Shown piece by piece: positions 25,875 through 35,290 of a DNA stretch of 64,000 nucleotides; within the stretch, counting starts at the first letter, position 1; every line of letters starts with the position of its first letter. The translations under genes were made by a program, and so were the position numbers. The stretch is from positions 2,914,001-2,978,000 of the forward strand of contig JMMB01000007.1 of NCBI GenBank assembly GCA_000686145.1, given 5' to 3'. Origin of the DNA: Peptostreptococcaceae bacterium VA2 (GTDB taxonomy: Bacteria > Bacillota > Clostridia > Peptostreptococcales > Peptostreptococcaceae). The notes beneath the pieces were generated by a model. It had not been told where the DNA came from. It was given only the letters and a program-made list of their open reading frames with translations, and ran no database searches.

Positions 25875-27632
25875 CTACTTTATACTATTTGATATCTCTG
25901 TAAATATTACACCTAATCCATAAGCACCTGCATCTGGATGTCCTAAACTTCTCTCACCCACAGTACCTGCACGTCCCATACGTGCTACTATTTGCTCAGT
26001 TGATTTTGCTCCTTCTACAGAAACTTTTGCACCTTTTTCAAAAGCTTCTTTGAAATTTCCGCCTTCTTTTGAAATATTTGTCCAAGAATCAGCACATGGT
26101 TCTAGTGCATCTATAAGAGTCTTATCTCCAACTACTGCTCCACGACCAAATGAACGCTCACCTGTATCTTGTATTCCTTTAACTGCTGCTTGCATCATAT
26201 TTGCAAAATCACTAATATTTAATTCATTTTTATTTCCAACTGATTTAGATGCCGCTCTAAATGCAGATCCCCATATTGGTCCAGATGCTCCACCACAGTG
26301 TTCCATTATTACCATAGAGCAATCATCTAAAAATTCACCTATATTCAAATCTTTCTTAGAAAGTATTTCTTTCCATTCTCTTTTTAATTGTTTAAATCCT
26401 TTGGCAACACTCATACCAAAGTCTCCATCTCCAGCGAAAGAATCTAATTCACAGAAAGGAACTTCATTTTCTATTATAATTTCACTCATTTTGTCTACTA
26501 TGTAAGCCATGTTACCTAAAGTTACTTTTTCATCAACTATATTTGCTAAATCTTCGTCAGTTTCTAAATCAAAGCATGTTGTTGCTAATTCATCATTATT
26601 ACTTTCTATAGGAGTATACTCTACTGATTCAACAGGTCCATTAACTTTAAATGCAGGAGTATCACTTTCTTTTGATAATAATTTCTTTAACTCATCATCT
26701 AGCTTCATTATTGATACTGAAGCACCTGCCATATCAATACTTGTCATATAGTTTCCAACAAAAGTTCTGCATATTTTAATATTTCTCTCTGCTAATTCAC
26801 GAGTAACAGAATTATTAAATAAGTATAATTCTTGTAGAGGTGTTGCTCCAAATCCATTTATTAATAAAGCTATTTCTTCTTGTCCATCTTCTATTTTCAT
26901 ATCTTTTAAAATAGCATGTACTATTCTTTTAGATAAATCATCTGCCGTAGTCATTTTTTCTCTTTTTATACCAGGTTCACCATGTATACCAACACCAAAC
27001 TCTAATTCATCTTCAGCTATCTCAAATGTTGGAGTTCCTTTAGCTGGTACTGTACAAGATGTTAATCCAAAACCTAGACTTCTAACATTATCTATTGCCT
27101 TTTGAGCAACTACCTTAACTTCTCCTAGGGACATCCCTATTTCAGCTGCTGCTCCAGCTATTTTATGTACAAGTACTGTTCCTGCTACTCCACGGCGTCC
27201 TACTGTATATAAACTATCTTCAACTGCTATATCATCATCTACTTTAACATAATCAACTTTTATTCCATCCTCACTTGCTAAGTGAGCAGCATTTTTGAAG
27301 TTCATCATATCTCCACTGTAGTTTTTAATTATAAGTAATGTTCCTTTTTCACTAGCAGTAGCTTTTATAGCTTGATATACTTGTATTTGAGATGGAGAAG
27401 CAAATACATCTCCACAAACAGCTGCATCTAACATACCTTTTCCTATAAAGCCTGCATGTGCTGGTTCATGTCCACTTCCACCACCACTTATTAAACTAAC
27501 TTTGTTTTGATTTATATCTTTTTTCTTCATTACTTTATATTTTTTAACAAATTCTAATTCTGGATGAGCCATTGCTATTCCGTTGCACATCTCCATTACT
27601 ACAGTTTCGGGTCTATTAATTAGCTTTTTCAT
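25875..27632 (-). CDS. dhaK: ATP-dependent dihydroxyacetone kinase (DhaK-DhaL fusion)
   Basis: A 585-residue single-chain kinase from ATG 27632 (GAGGTGGAG just upstream; a GTG 9 bp earlier overlaps that site). The DhaK half (~1-330) has SGGGSGHEPAHAGF, AAVCGDVFASPS and GIHGEPG, including the substrate-binding His. The DhaL half (~380-585) has FAGDGDFGMSVAKGF (Mg-ATP Asp cluster), GGASGPIWGSAF, and GERSLGHPDAGA. The fusion matches ATP-dependent enzymes rather than PTS-dependent DhaKLM. It follows gldA by 30 bp; together they oxidise glycerol to dihydroxyacetone and phosphorylate it to DHAP. Confidence 0.95.
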   Translation of the reverse strand: MKKLINRPETVVMEMCNGIAMAHPELEFVKKYKVMKKKDINQNKVSLISGGGSGHEPAHAGFIGKGMLDAAVCGDVFASPSQIQVYQAIKATASEKGTLLIIKNYSGDMMNFKNAAHLASEDGIKVDYVKVDDDIAVEDSLYTVGRRGVAGTVLVHKIAGAAAEIGMSLGEVKVVAQKAIDNVRSLGFGLTSCTVPAKGTPTFEIAEDELEFGVGIHGEPGIKREKMTTADDLSKRIVHAILKDMKIEDGQEEIALLINGFGATPLQELYLFNNSVTRELAERNIKICRTFVGNYMTSIDMAGASVSIMKLDDELKKLLSKESDTPAFKVNGPVESVEYTPIESNNDELATTCFDLETDEDLANIVDEKVTLGNMAYIVDKMSEIIIENEVPFCELDSFAGDGDFGMSVAKGFKQLKREWKEILSKKDLNIGEFLDDCSMVIMEHCGGASGPIWGSAFRAASKSVGNKNELNISDFANMMQAAVKGIQDTGERSFGRGAVVGDKTLIDALEPCADSWTNISKEGGNFKEAFEKGAKVSVEGAKSTEQIVARMGRAGTVGERSLGHPDAGAYGLGVIFTEISNSIK

Positions 27633-27662
27633 ATACTCCACCTCTTATGTCTTTATTTTATT

Positions 27663-28802
27663 CTACTTTATACCCTTTTTAGCTTTGTAGTTTTTCCCTA
27701 ATTGGTCAGCTGTTATTATTGCAGCAGCTACTGACTCAACAGTTATTGGGAATGGCATAGAATGTACTGATTCTTCTGGTATACAAGATTTTTGTGCTAC
27801 TTCTATAAGTTCTTTATCACTTATTTCATCTACACCTATATCAGATAAACAAACTGGAAGTCCTACTTCTAAGCAGAAATCTAAAACTTCATTTATTTCA
27901 CTTTCAGGTGCATTTTCAAGTACTAATTGCGCTAATGTTCCAAAAGCAACTTTTTCACCGTGGAAGTATTTGTGTGTTCCTTCTAACATTGTTAATCCAT
28001 CATGTATTGCATGAGCACCAGCTAGTCCACCACTTTCAAATCCAAGTCCTGATAAAAGTATATTTGCTTCTATTATATTTTCAAGTGCTGGAGTTACTAA
28101 GTTACAATCTGAAGATATTTTTGCTTTTGATCCATCATTTAAAAGAGTTTCATAACATAATTTTGCAAGAGCAAGTGCTGTGTTAGTCCCTTTAGCTGAA
28201 CCACATACTCCTTCTCTTACTCCACAAGGTAGACCTGCATTAACATTTGAGTAAGAATTTGCTGTAGCTCTTGCTTCAAAGTAAGTAGATAATGCATCTC
28301 CCATTCCTGATACTAAGAAACGAGTAGGTGCTTTTGCTATTACTGTTGTATCTATAAGTACTACACTTGGACTTTGCTTGAAGTATGCATAATCATCAAA
28401 TGCTCCATCTGGAGTATAAAGTACAGCTGAGTGACTTGTTGGTGCATCTGTAGCAGCTATAGTAGGAACTATTATTAAAGCGTCTCCTTCTGCAACACAT
28501 TTAGCAGTATCTATTGCCTTTCCACCACCAAGACCTATAGTGCATGAGCATTCATTTTTTCTAGCAATTTCTTGTAGTCTTGCTACTTCTTGTCTTGAAC
28601 ATTCTCCTGTAAATCCACTTTCTATAAATTTAACTCCGAATTTTTTAGCTGTTTCATCTAATTTATTTTTAACACGAGCTACGTCATCTGGATGAGCTAT
28701 TAATAATGCCGATTCTCCAAAAGTTTTTATAAAATAACCTAGGTTTAATAATTCATCTTCCCCTTGAACGTATTTTGTTGGACATATAAATGCTTTTCTC
28801 AT
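27663..28802 (-). CDS. gldA: glycerol dehydrogenase
   Basis: A 379-residue iron/zinc-type alcohol dehydrogenase. NAD-binding GLGGGKAIDTAKCVAE and PTIAATDAPTSHSAV are characteristic of GldA. The metal ligands are in GMGDALSTYFEA (Asp), AGAHAIHDGL (His) and TLEGTHKYFHGEKVAFG (His). GGGAG precedes the ATG. It is first in the gldA-dhaK operon. A TATAAT lies at 28861-28856 on the minus strand with a poor -35, and AT-rich inverted repeats lie further upstream. This fits dependence on the AraC-type activator encoded next door. Confidence 0.95.
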   Translation of the reverse strand: MRKAFICPTKYVQGEDELLNLGYFIKTFGESALLIAHPDDVARVKNKLDETAKKFGVKFIESGFTGECSRQEVARLQEIARKNECSCTIGLGGGKAIDTAKCVAEGDALIIVPTIAATDAPTSHSAVLYTPDGAFDDYAYFKQSPSVVLIDTTVIAKAPTRFLVSGMGDALSTYFEARATANSYSNVNAGLPCGVREGVCGSAKGTNTALALAKLCYETLLNDGSKAKISSDCNLVTPALENIIEANILLSGLGFESGGLAGAHAIHDGLTMLEGTHKYFHGEKVAFGTLAQLVLENAPESEINEVLDFCLEVGLPVCLSDIGVDEISDKELIEVAQKSCIPEESVHSMPFPITVESVAAAIITADQLGKNYKAKKGIK

Positions 28803-29024
28803 ATAAATTTACTCCCGTCTATTTTTAATTTATTTTCGTTATTTAATCTTAATTACATTATAATACCGTTTTCCTTTTTGCACATTAGACTCACATGTCA
28901 TAATATTACAATTTACAATCGTAATTTTATTAACTAAAATAATAAAATTGTAATTTTACTACTTTTCGTTAACATCTTAACCATTTGCATGTATATATCT
29001 AATGTTTCTAACTTATTGCTATAT

Positions 29025-30059
29025 TTAATCATTTTTATAATATTTTCTATATATAGATGGGGTAACTCCCTCATATTTTTTAAATATCTTTATAAAATAT
29101 CCAGGTTCATTAAATCCAATCTCTTCACTTATTTGATTAACGCTCATATCAGTTTCTTCTAAAATATTTTTTGCCCATTGAATCTTTAATCTAGATAAAT
29201 AATTTGAAAAACTATCTCCCATTTCCTTTGCAAACAATCGGCTAAAGTAACTTTGACTTATATGACAGATTTTCGCCATTTTTTGTGCAGATATATTTTC
29301 ACTTTTGTTTTGATACATATACTCTATTGCTGGTTTTAAAGTTGAACTTATATTTGTCTTTATTTCATCGTCTTTAAAATCTGGAACACATGCATCTATC
29401 ATAGCATTTGATATTTCTTTTTTTACATTTTGAATATTTTTAGCTGTATAACCTTTAAAATCACTAGACTCTAATTGTGTTTCCTTGCCAATTGATTTTT
29501 TATACATTTCTAAGATTAAGTTTTTATCTAATGCTTCTTCTACTAAGTAATTGCATAATGAAGATAGCATATTAGCAATATTTTTTACTTCTTTGTATGG
29601 AAGAATCGGTAATTCTTCATAGTATTCTCTAAATTCATGAAGTACTTTATTAGCTAATGGTTCATGTGAAGTTGTCACTATTTTCTCCATACCTTCAGTT
29701 GTATCATAGTCTGATAGCTTTACTTGACCAGCCATTATCGCCCCCATATATCTTCCCTCTATAATAATAGGCACCGCAACATCTACTATATTGTAGTGGC
29801 ATAGATATATATAAGGTTCATTCAAACGTACCGCTTCTAATCCACCTCTTGAGTCACATTTTTGGCAATATTTTACCATCTGTGGATGAGCTCTTACAGA
29901 TTCGCAAAATTTATAGCATCTACTATGTTTGGTAATTGGGTTTCCTTTATAATCAACAGTAATTATAGCTATATTTGTAACTAAAGATAAATCATCTTGT
30001 AGCTTCTGCCACTTTTTAAAATCTATTACTTTCTCTAAATTTAATTTGTCTTTTTTCAA
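29025..30059 (-). CDS. PocR-domain AraC family regulator (glycerol/diol metabolism)
   Basis: A 344-residue regulator. Residues ~8-190 form a PocR sensory domain, with CYKFCESVRAHPQMVKYCQK and AVPIIIEGRYMGAIMAGQ. Residues ~240-340 hold two AraC HTH motifs, SAQKMAKICHISQSYFSRLF and VNQISEEIGFNEPGYFIKIF. The start is set at TTG 30059 because GGGGG lies 8 nt upstream; the longer frame from ATG 30104 has no ribosome binding site and adds 15 residues. PocR-AraC proteins respond to propanediol or glycerol, and the divergence-free neighbour gldA-dhaK (222 bp away) is the likely target. Confidence 0.88.
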   Translation of the reverse strand: MKKDKLNLEKVIDFKKWQKLQDDLSLVTNIAIITVDYKGNPITKHSRCYKFCESVRAHPQMVKYCQKCDSRGGLEAVRLNEPYIYLCHYNIVDVAVPIIIEGRYMGAIMAGQVKLSDYDTTEGMEKIVTTSHEPLANKVLHEFREYYEELPILPYKEVKNIANMLSSLCNYLVEEALDKNLILEMYKKSIGKETQLESSDFKGYTAKNIQNVKKEISNAMIDACVPDFKDDEIKTNISSTLKPAIEYMYQNKSENISAQKMAKICHISQSYFSRLFAKEMGDSFSNYLSRLKIQWAKNILEETDMSVNQISEEIGFNEPGYFIKIFKKYEGVTPSIYRKYYKND

Positions 30060-30169
30060 TTCAAATACCCCCGAACATAGTATGATTATGTCTAATTTTA
30101 TCATAAAATAAGTTTCTATTTAATAAATATAATTTATATAATTTTTAAAGTAACTTGACTTTTCTATAT

Positions 30170-30205
30170 AAAAAATACATTGATAGTATTATCAATGTAT
30201 TTTTT
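30170..30205 (-). terminator. intrinsic terminator after TrmB-type regulator gene
   Basis: A 16-bp perfect stem (AAAAAATACATTGATA, 30170-30185, with 30190-30205) with a T6 run on the minus strand. A very similar hairpin occurs at 39365-39394. Confidence 0.85.
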
Positions 30206-30225
30206 ATGGATTTAAATGAATAATA

Positions 30226-31026
30226 TTAAAATATATCTCTAATTTTAGAATAATCACTACCTAATTCTTTTTTCATCTCATCTTTACATATATCAGCACT
30301 TCTATAGAAATACATATCATGACGAACACATTCTCCAGCCATAGATATCATAGGTTTTGATTTAGTCCATATTACCTCTGCTACATTTCCACTCAAAATT
30401 TGACCAAAAACAACTTGTTTGTTATCAGACACAAGGGTAATAAATCTTCCACCCATCTCTTCGTACTTTTGTTTTAACATACCATGCTTGACATAATTGT
30501 TAAGTGGAAGAGTAGATTTTTCATTTTCACTAAAAAATACAACTCCTATTTTAATTCCCATAGATTGCATCTGTACTACTTCATCAATTATTTCGCTAAT
30601 ATCTTCTTCCCATATTTGGATTAATAACTCTTTTTCTGTGCTATTAATAATATTTCTACATTTTGCAAAAACATTATTATACTCTTTGATATGCCATATA
30701 TACTCTAAGTCTGTAACTGCTTCATAGTCTTTTAATTGTATATCTAATTCATCTAATGTGTAATTCATATCTCGTTTAATCTTTTGCGAAATTTCATTTA
30801 TAGGTATAGATGCATAACGTGTATTTCCATCCTTTTCAGAAAATAAAATAAATCCTTTTCTAACTAAGGACTCTAATGTATTATAAATTTTTGAACGAGG
30901 AACTCCAGAAAGCTTACTAGCTTCATATCCCGAATTGTTTCCATACTTTATTAAAGTTAAATAAACTTTTGACTCTGCATCTGTAAGCCCTATACTCTTC
31001 AATAAATTTATTTTTTCATCTATCAT
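30226..31026 (-). CDS. TrmB family transcriptional regulator
   Basis: A 266-residue protein. The N-terminal winged HTH (LLKSIGLTDAESKVYLTLIK, with GVPRSKIYNTLESLVRKG) is the TrmB pattern. Residues ~110-260 form the TrmB effector-like domain (phospholipase-D-like fold without its HKD motif). The start is ATG 31026 with AAGGTG 6 nt upstream; the frame can be opened 9 bp earlier at GTG 31035. It lies downstream of the cyclodeaminase-family gene, separated by a hairpin. TrmB proteins often sense sugars or small metabolites; the ligand is unknown. Confidence 0.85.
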   Translation of the reverse strand: MIDEKINLLKSIGLTDAESKVYLTLIKYGNNSGYEASKLSGVPRSKIYNTLESLVRKGFILFSEKDGNTRYASIPINEISQKIKRDMNYTLDELDIQLKDYEAVTDLEYIWHIKEYNNVFAKCRNIINSTEKELLIQIWEEDISEIIDEVVQMQSMGIKIGVVFFSENEKSTLPLNNYVKHGMLKQKYEEMGGRFITLVSDNKQVVFGQILSGNVAEVIWTKSKPMISMAGECVRHDMYFYRSADICKDEMKKELGSDYSKIRDIF

Positions 31027-31109
31027 ATATTTCACCTTTTTCTTTATAACATATAATCTTTCATGTACTACATCTAACGGCTACTGTATCATATATGTTA
31101 TCCTTAGTA

Positions 31110-31157
31110 AATATGGCAGTTGCAATATATTGTTTAATATTTTGCAACTGCCATATT
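31110..31157. terminator. 16-bp hairpin between ornithine-cyclodeaminase-type and trmB genes
   Basis: A perfect stem AATATGGCAGTTGCAA (31110-31125) with 31142-31157, 15 bp past the upstream gene's stop. The T run is on the plus-strand side only, so it may be a weak terminator or an operator for TrmB. Confidence 0.6.
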
Positions 31158-31171
31158 AATTTTTTATTAGA

Positions 31172-32158
31172 TTAATTCCATTCAGTTCCAATACCAGCTT
31201 CTTTAGCTTTTATATATATCGCCCTAGCAGTCATTAAATCAAGTAGACCTACTCCAACGTTTTTATAAACAATAATTTCATCATCGTTCTCACGCCCTAC
31301 TATGTTTCCAAGTAATACATCTCCAATATCACCAGTAAAATCTTCTTTAGTTATAATCCCCTCTTCTAAAGGTATTAATATGTCTCCAGATTCTGATAAT
31401 ACAGCTTCTTGTGAATCAAAGTATATCTTTGATGTTCTTGGAAGAATTGCTGGGTCCATCTCTTGCATATGATGTTGATATGAACCAACACAACTTACTG
31501 TAGCACCCTTTTTAACTTTAGTTCCATCAAATACCGGAGTATTTGATGGTGTTACAGTAACAATTACATCTGCATCATATATAGCCTCATCAGATGAGCT
31601 AACTGCTACTATTTCAGTTCTGTATTCTTTTAAATCCTCTTTCATTTTATTTACAAAAGCTTCTGTTCTTTCTTTGTTTAAATCATACACCTTAACAATA
31701 TCTAAGTCACGAGCAACCATCATAGCTTCTAGTTGAGCTGAAGCTTGACCTCCAGTACCTATTAATGCTCCTATTTTTGCACCTTTTATAGCAAATAAAT
31801 CAAATGCAGCACCTGAAGATGCTCCTGTACGTAATTGTGTTACATATGTTCCATCTAAAATAGAGCTTACTATTCCCGTTTTTCCATCTATCAATAATAC
31901 TTGAGCTGGAGCAGTTGGTAAATTTTCATTAATATTTTCAGGGAATATATTAACAACTTTTAACCCAGCAACATCTAGCTCTTCTACATAAGATGGCATA
32001 AATAAAAATACTCCATTATGATTTGGTGCTTGTATTGTTGTTCTTAGTGGAACCTCACTTTTCCCCTCAGAAAATAGTTTGAAAGATAATTTATTTGTTT
32101 CTATGGAATCTTTCATTGTAAATATCTTTTTAATATCATCCTTTGATAATAATAACAT
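31172..32158 (-). CDS. ornithine cyclodeaminase / mu-crystallin family protein
   Basis: A 328-residue NAD(P)-binding enzyme. The Rossmann motif GALIGTGGQASAQLEAMMVA starts near residue 130. VPLRTTIQAPNHNGVFLFMP, VVNIFPENI and DGTYVTQLRTGASSGAA are the family's substrate-binding segments. Members include ornithine cyclodeaminase, alanine dehydrogenase and ketimine reductases, so the substrate cannot be assigned. GGGAGG precedes the ATG. It is monocistronic, with the TrmB regulator gene following. Confidence 0.88.
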   Translation of the reverse strand: MLLLSKDDIKKIFTMKDSIETNKLSFKLFSEGKSEVPLRTTIQAPNHNGVFLFMPSYVEELDVAGLKVVNIFPENINENLPTAPAQVLLIDGKTGIVSSILDGTYVTQLRTGASSGAAFDLFAIKGAKIGALIGTGGQASAQLEAMMVARDLDIVKVYDLNKERTEAFVNKMKEDLKEYRTEIVAVSSSDEAIYDADVIVTVTPSNTPVFDGTKVKKGATVSCVGSYQHHMQEMDPAILPRTSKIYFDSQEAVLSESGDILIPLEEGIITKEDFTGDIGDVLLGNIVGRENDDEIIVYKNVGVGLLDLMTARAIYIKAKEAGIGTEWN

Positions 32159-32310
32159 TTTGTCCTCCCATATCTTTATACTATAGTTAAAAATATAACA
32201 CTAGTATATCCTTTTAGTAACTACTAACTTTACTATAATTATAGCAACTTTCTATGCATTGTCAATTAAGATTATTGGGCTTTTAACCAAATTATAATAT
32301 TTAATATGTT

Positions 32311-33876
32311 TTATAATATCTCTATAATTTTAGTAGCTATATTATTCCCAAAGCATTGATCATGCTCAACAAATAACATAGCAGGCTTTTCTTCAAGAAT
32401 CATATTCTCTATTTGTATACGAGAAATTACATCTATAAAGTTTAGAGGTTCATCCCAAACATAAAGCTTTGTTGGTTCACATAGACTTGCTGCAATAAGT
32501 AGCTTTTTTCTTTGCCCCTCACTCCACTCTTCTATATTTTTTTCAAATTGAGCATTTTTTACACCTAATTGATGCAAGCTACTTTTTAAATATTTTTCAT
32601 CTATTCCTTTATCATTAGAAAAATCTTTAATTTTCCCTCTTAAAAAATCTGTTTCTTGAGAAACATATGATATATTATTTGTCTTTTCTATATAACCTGT
32701 ATAATTCATATCTTTACCCATTAATAATTTTATTAGACTTGATTTACCACAGCCGTTTTTTCCTCTAAGCCAAACACGTTCTCCTGGTTTAATTTTAAGA
32801 CTTATAGGCTCCTTAAATACTTCTCTTTGATATGTTATTTGTAAATCTACAATTTCTAATAACTTCTCTGAATTTACATATATACTGTCTATTTTAAGTT
32901 TTTCTACTTCTTCTATATTTTTTAGTAATTTTGATTTTTCTTCTATTGCTTTATTCTGGCGTTTCTCTAAACACTTAGCTCTTTTCATCATTTTTGCAGC
33001 TTTATGTCCAATATAACCCTTATCTACAGGACCATTACCTATTTTAGTAGCTTCTAATTTATCAGACCAATTAGATTTTTGTTTAGCTGTTGTTTTTAAC
33101 CTGTTTATATCTTTAAGTAATTTTTTATTTTCTGCTTTTTCAAACTCATCTCGTCTATAATTATTTACTTGCCATGTAGAATAATTACCTTTTTGAATAT
33201 CTATATTATTTTTATTAATAGATAAAACATGATTAATAGTTTTATCTAAGAAATTTCTATCATGTGAAACTAATATAAAGCCTTTCTTCTTCTCTAAATA
33301 TTTAGCTACACATTCTCTACCTTCTGCATCTAAATGGTTAGTAGGTTCATCAATAAGTAAAAAGCTATTTTTTCTAAGAAATAAAGCTACTAATAGTAAT
33401 TTAGTTTGTTCTCCAGAGCTTAATGTCTTAAAATTTCTATCAAGTATTTCTGGATCTAGCCCTATTTTTCTTACTTCCTTTTCTATCATTTCATTTATGA
33501 TATACCCATCATAATTTATAAAATTGTCTAGTACTTCTCCGTATTCTTTTATATATTTAATATCGCTTGAATACTCCTCTAATTCTTTTTCCCATTTAGT
33601 AAAAGAAGCTATTGACTGCCTCATAACCTCTAATGCAACTTGATTATCATCCTCTATATCCATAGGGAAATAGTCAAAGTTTACCGGACTTATTATCTGA
33701 CCACTATATTTATATTCTTCTTTTAAGAGTTTTAAAAAAGTTGTTTTCCCTCTACCATTTCTACCTATTAGTCCTAATTTCCAATCAGTATCTATATCTA
33801 GAGATACATTTTTAAATATATCTTCTCCATGAGTATCATATTGAAAGCTTAAGTTATTTATTTTAATTTGTGCCAT
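32311..33876 (-). CDS. ABC-F ATPase, probable ribosome-protection antibiotic resistance protein
   Basis: A 521-residue soluble protein with two ABC domains and no membrane part. Domain 1 has GRNGRGKTTFLKLL and LSSGEQTKLLLVALFL; domain 2 has GKNGCGKSSLIKLL and WSEGQRKKLLIAASL. A basic interdomain linker (~240-320) is the region that reaches the ribosomal PTC in this class. The start is ATG 33876 with GGAGAGG 6 nt upstream; an 18-residue upstream extension is ignored. It resembles the Lsa/Vga/CplR type (lincosamide, pleuromutilin, streptogramin A resistance). A ~300-nt leader with an attenuator supports drug-inducible expression. Confidence 0.9.
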   Translation of the reverse strand: MAQIKINNLSFQYDTHGEDIFKNVSLDIDTDWKLGLIGRNGRGKTTFLKLLKEEYKYSGQIISPVNFDYFPMDIEDDNQVALEVMRQSIASFTKWEKELEEYSSDIKYIKEYGEVLDNFINYDGYIINEMIEKEVRKIGLDPEILDRNFKTLSSGEQTKLLLVALFLRKNSFLLIDEPTNHLDAEGRECVAKYLEKKKGFILVSHDRNFLDKTINHVLSINKNNIDIQKGNYSTWQVNNYRRDEFEKAENKKLLKDINRLKTTAKQKSNWSDKLEATKIGNGPVDKGYIGHKAAKMMKRAKCLEKRQNKAIEEKSKLLKNIEEVEKLKIDSIYVNSEKLLEIVDLQITYQREVFKEPISLKIKPGERVWLRGKNGCGKSSLIKLLMGKDMNYTGYIEKTNNISYVSQETDFLRGKIKDFSNDKGIDEKYLKSSLHQLGVKNAQFEKNIEEWSEGQRKKLLIAASLCEPTKLYVWDEPLNFIDVISRIQIENMILEEKPAMLFVEHDQCFGNNIATKIIEIL

Positions 33877-33902
33877 AATTATCCTCTCCTTTTTAAGGAA
33901 AT

Positions 33903-33957
33903 AAAAAAACTTCCTTAATTTAAATAGCATTTATTGCTACTCAAAGATAAGAAAGTT
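33903..33957 (-). terminator. attenuator terminator in ABC-F leader
   Basis: On the minus strand AACTTTCTTA (33957-33948) pairs with TAAGGAAGTT (33917-33908; one G-U), enclosing an inner TAGCA/TGCTA stem, and is followed by T7 (33909-33903). This is an intrinsic terminator 27 nt before the coding start. TTAAGGAA in the same arm can instead pair with TTCCTTAA downstream (33900-33893), a mutually exclusive fold. Confidence 0.72.
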
Positions 33958-34135
33958 GTTATATACATATATTATGACATACAAATAAAAGCTATAATTG
34001 CTTTTGTTTGAGTAATTTAGTTATAACATTTAATCTTATTTTTAACTTTAAGTAGCTTTTAGGTTTACTTAATAAAACATCTATTTTGATGCTTAAAAAC
34101 CTAATCAAACTATATTATTGTTATTTTAAATAAGA

Positions 34136-34147
34136 TTAATTGTTCAT
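34136..34147 (-). CDS. three-codon leader ORF (Met-Asn-Asn) of ABC-F attenuator
   Basis: ATG AAC AAT TAA lies ~30 nt after the predicted transcript start, with AGAGGTG 10 nt upstream. Its stop codon is in TTAATCTTATTT, which pairs perfectly with AAATAAGATTAA about 80 nt downstream. A ribosome stalled here by a drug would block that pairing and change the leader fold. This is a likely sensor of translation inhibition, as described for other ABC-F and methylase leaders. Confidence 0.55.
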   Translation of the reverse strand: MNN

Positions 34148-34180
34148 TTTATCTAATCACCTCTATGTCTATTTTTTATT

Positions 34181-34209
34181 ATTATAGTTCTTTTAAAATT
34201 TAATTGCAA
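34181..34209 (-). promoter_or_regulatory. sigmaA promoter of ABC-F leader
   Basis: Minus strand: TTGCAA (34209-34204), 17 bp, TATAAT (34186-34181). It lies just beyond the stop of the upstream kinase gene, so the ABC-F gene has its own transcript with a ~300-nt leader. Confidence 0.75.
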
Positions 34210-34238
34210 CTCATTATATAATTTTGTATGTTTAAATT

Positions 34239-35288
34239 TTAAGGAGTTTTGTTAGACAAGTATACTGAAAAAATACTCCCATTACTATTTGAACTTACTT
34301 TTATATATCCATCTTCCTTAGTAATAATTTCTCTACTTAAGTAAAGCCCAATGCCGATACCTTCCTCGTCATAAGTGTTTTCACCCCTATAAAATCTCGA
34401 GAAAATTTTTGGCATTTCTTCTTCCTTTATTCCTATTCCTTCATCTTTTATATCTATTCTTGTAAACATTTCATAACTTGTAACAGAAATGTTAATCTCA
34501 CTTTCTTTTGGAGAGTATTTTATAGCGTTATCTATAATATTAAATATAGCTTCCATTGTCCAATTTTTATCGTGAATTAACAAGATGTCTTCTTTAGAAT
34601 AAAAATTTATATTTATGTTTTTATTCTGTGCTTTTTTGTGTAGTTGAGTTATAGCACTTATTATAGTTTCATTTATACTATACCTTTGAGGTCTTAAATT
34701 TATCACAGAACTTTCTAAGCGAGACATTTTTATCATACTTTCTACTAAAAAGCATAATTTGTCTAAACAAGTTATTATTACCTTATTAAATTCTTCTCTT
34801 TCTTCCTTCGTTATACCCTCATCTTTTAAAAATTCACTATACATTTTCATACTAGCTAAAGGGGTTTTTAGTTGGTGAGATATATCAGAGATTAAAGATT
34901 TTATTTCTTCTTTATCTTGTTCTATTTTTAGGTTTTGTGATTTTAATAATTTAGTCAACTTAATAGTTTGATATTGTAATTTTGAGAATAAAGAATCATC
35001 TATTTCAGAAAATACTTCCTCTTCTTTCATATCTGATATAGTGGCTAACATATCAGACAGTTTTATTAAAATTTTACTCATATATCTTTCAAATAGTTTT
35101 TCATAAATATAAAATCCCAATAAAATAATCAATGTAAAACCTATACATATATAGTTTATTCCTAAATCCTTACTTACAAACAATATGATAACATTAAAAA
35201 TTATACATAAAGTTATTATACTAATTCTAAAAAATAGGTTGTAATTGTTAAAGTCTCTTAGTACATTATCATTGTAGTTTTTTTTCAT
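34239..35288 (-). CDS. sensor histidine kinase of second ABC-linked two-component system
   Basis: A 349-residue kinase with two close membrane helices (~20-38 and ~44-62) and only a few residues between them, so it has no extracellular sensor domain. The H-box SDISHQLKTPLASMKMYSEF puts the phospho-His at 138. The ATP-binding part has NIIDNAIKYS, DEGIGIKEEEM and GIGIGLYLSREI. It starts 2 bp after the regulator stop. It belongs with the response regulator and the FtsX-type transporter upstream, an arrangement that usually detects cell-envelope antibiotics (inference). Confidence 0.92.
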   Translation of the reverse strand: MKKNYNDNVLRDFNNYNLFFRISIITLCIIFNVIILFVSKDLGINYICIGFTLIILLGFYIYEKLFERYMSKILIKLSDMLATISDMKEEEVFSEIDDSLFSKLQYQTIKLTKLLKSQNLKIEQDKEEIKSLISDISHQLKTPLASMKMYSEFLKDEGITKEEREEFNKVIITCLDKLCFLVESMIKMSRLESSVINLRPQRYSINETIISAITQLHKKAQNKNININFYSKEDILLIHDKNWTMEAIFNIIDNAIKYSPKESEINISVTSYEMFTRIDIKDEGIGIKEEEMPKIFSRFYRGENTYDEEGIGIGLYLSREIITKEDGYIKVSSNSNGSIFSVYLSNKTP

Positions 35289-35290
35289 TT

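Noticed and set aside
26050-26505. Plus-strand 151-codon frame inside dhaK
   Set aside because: Antisense shadow of the DhaL domain; no ribosome binding site.
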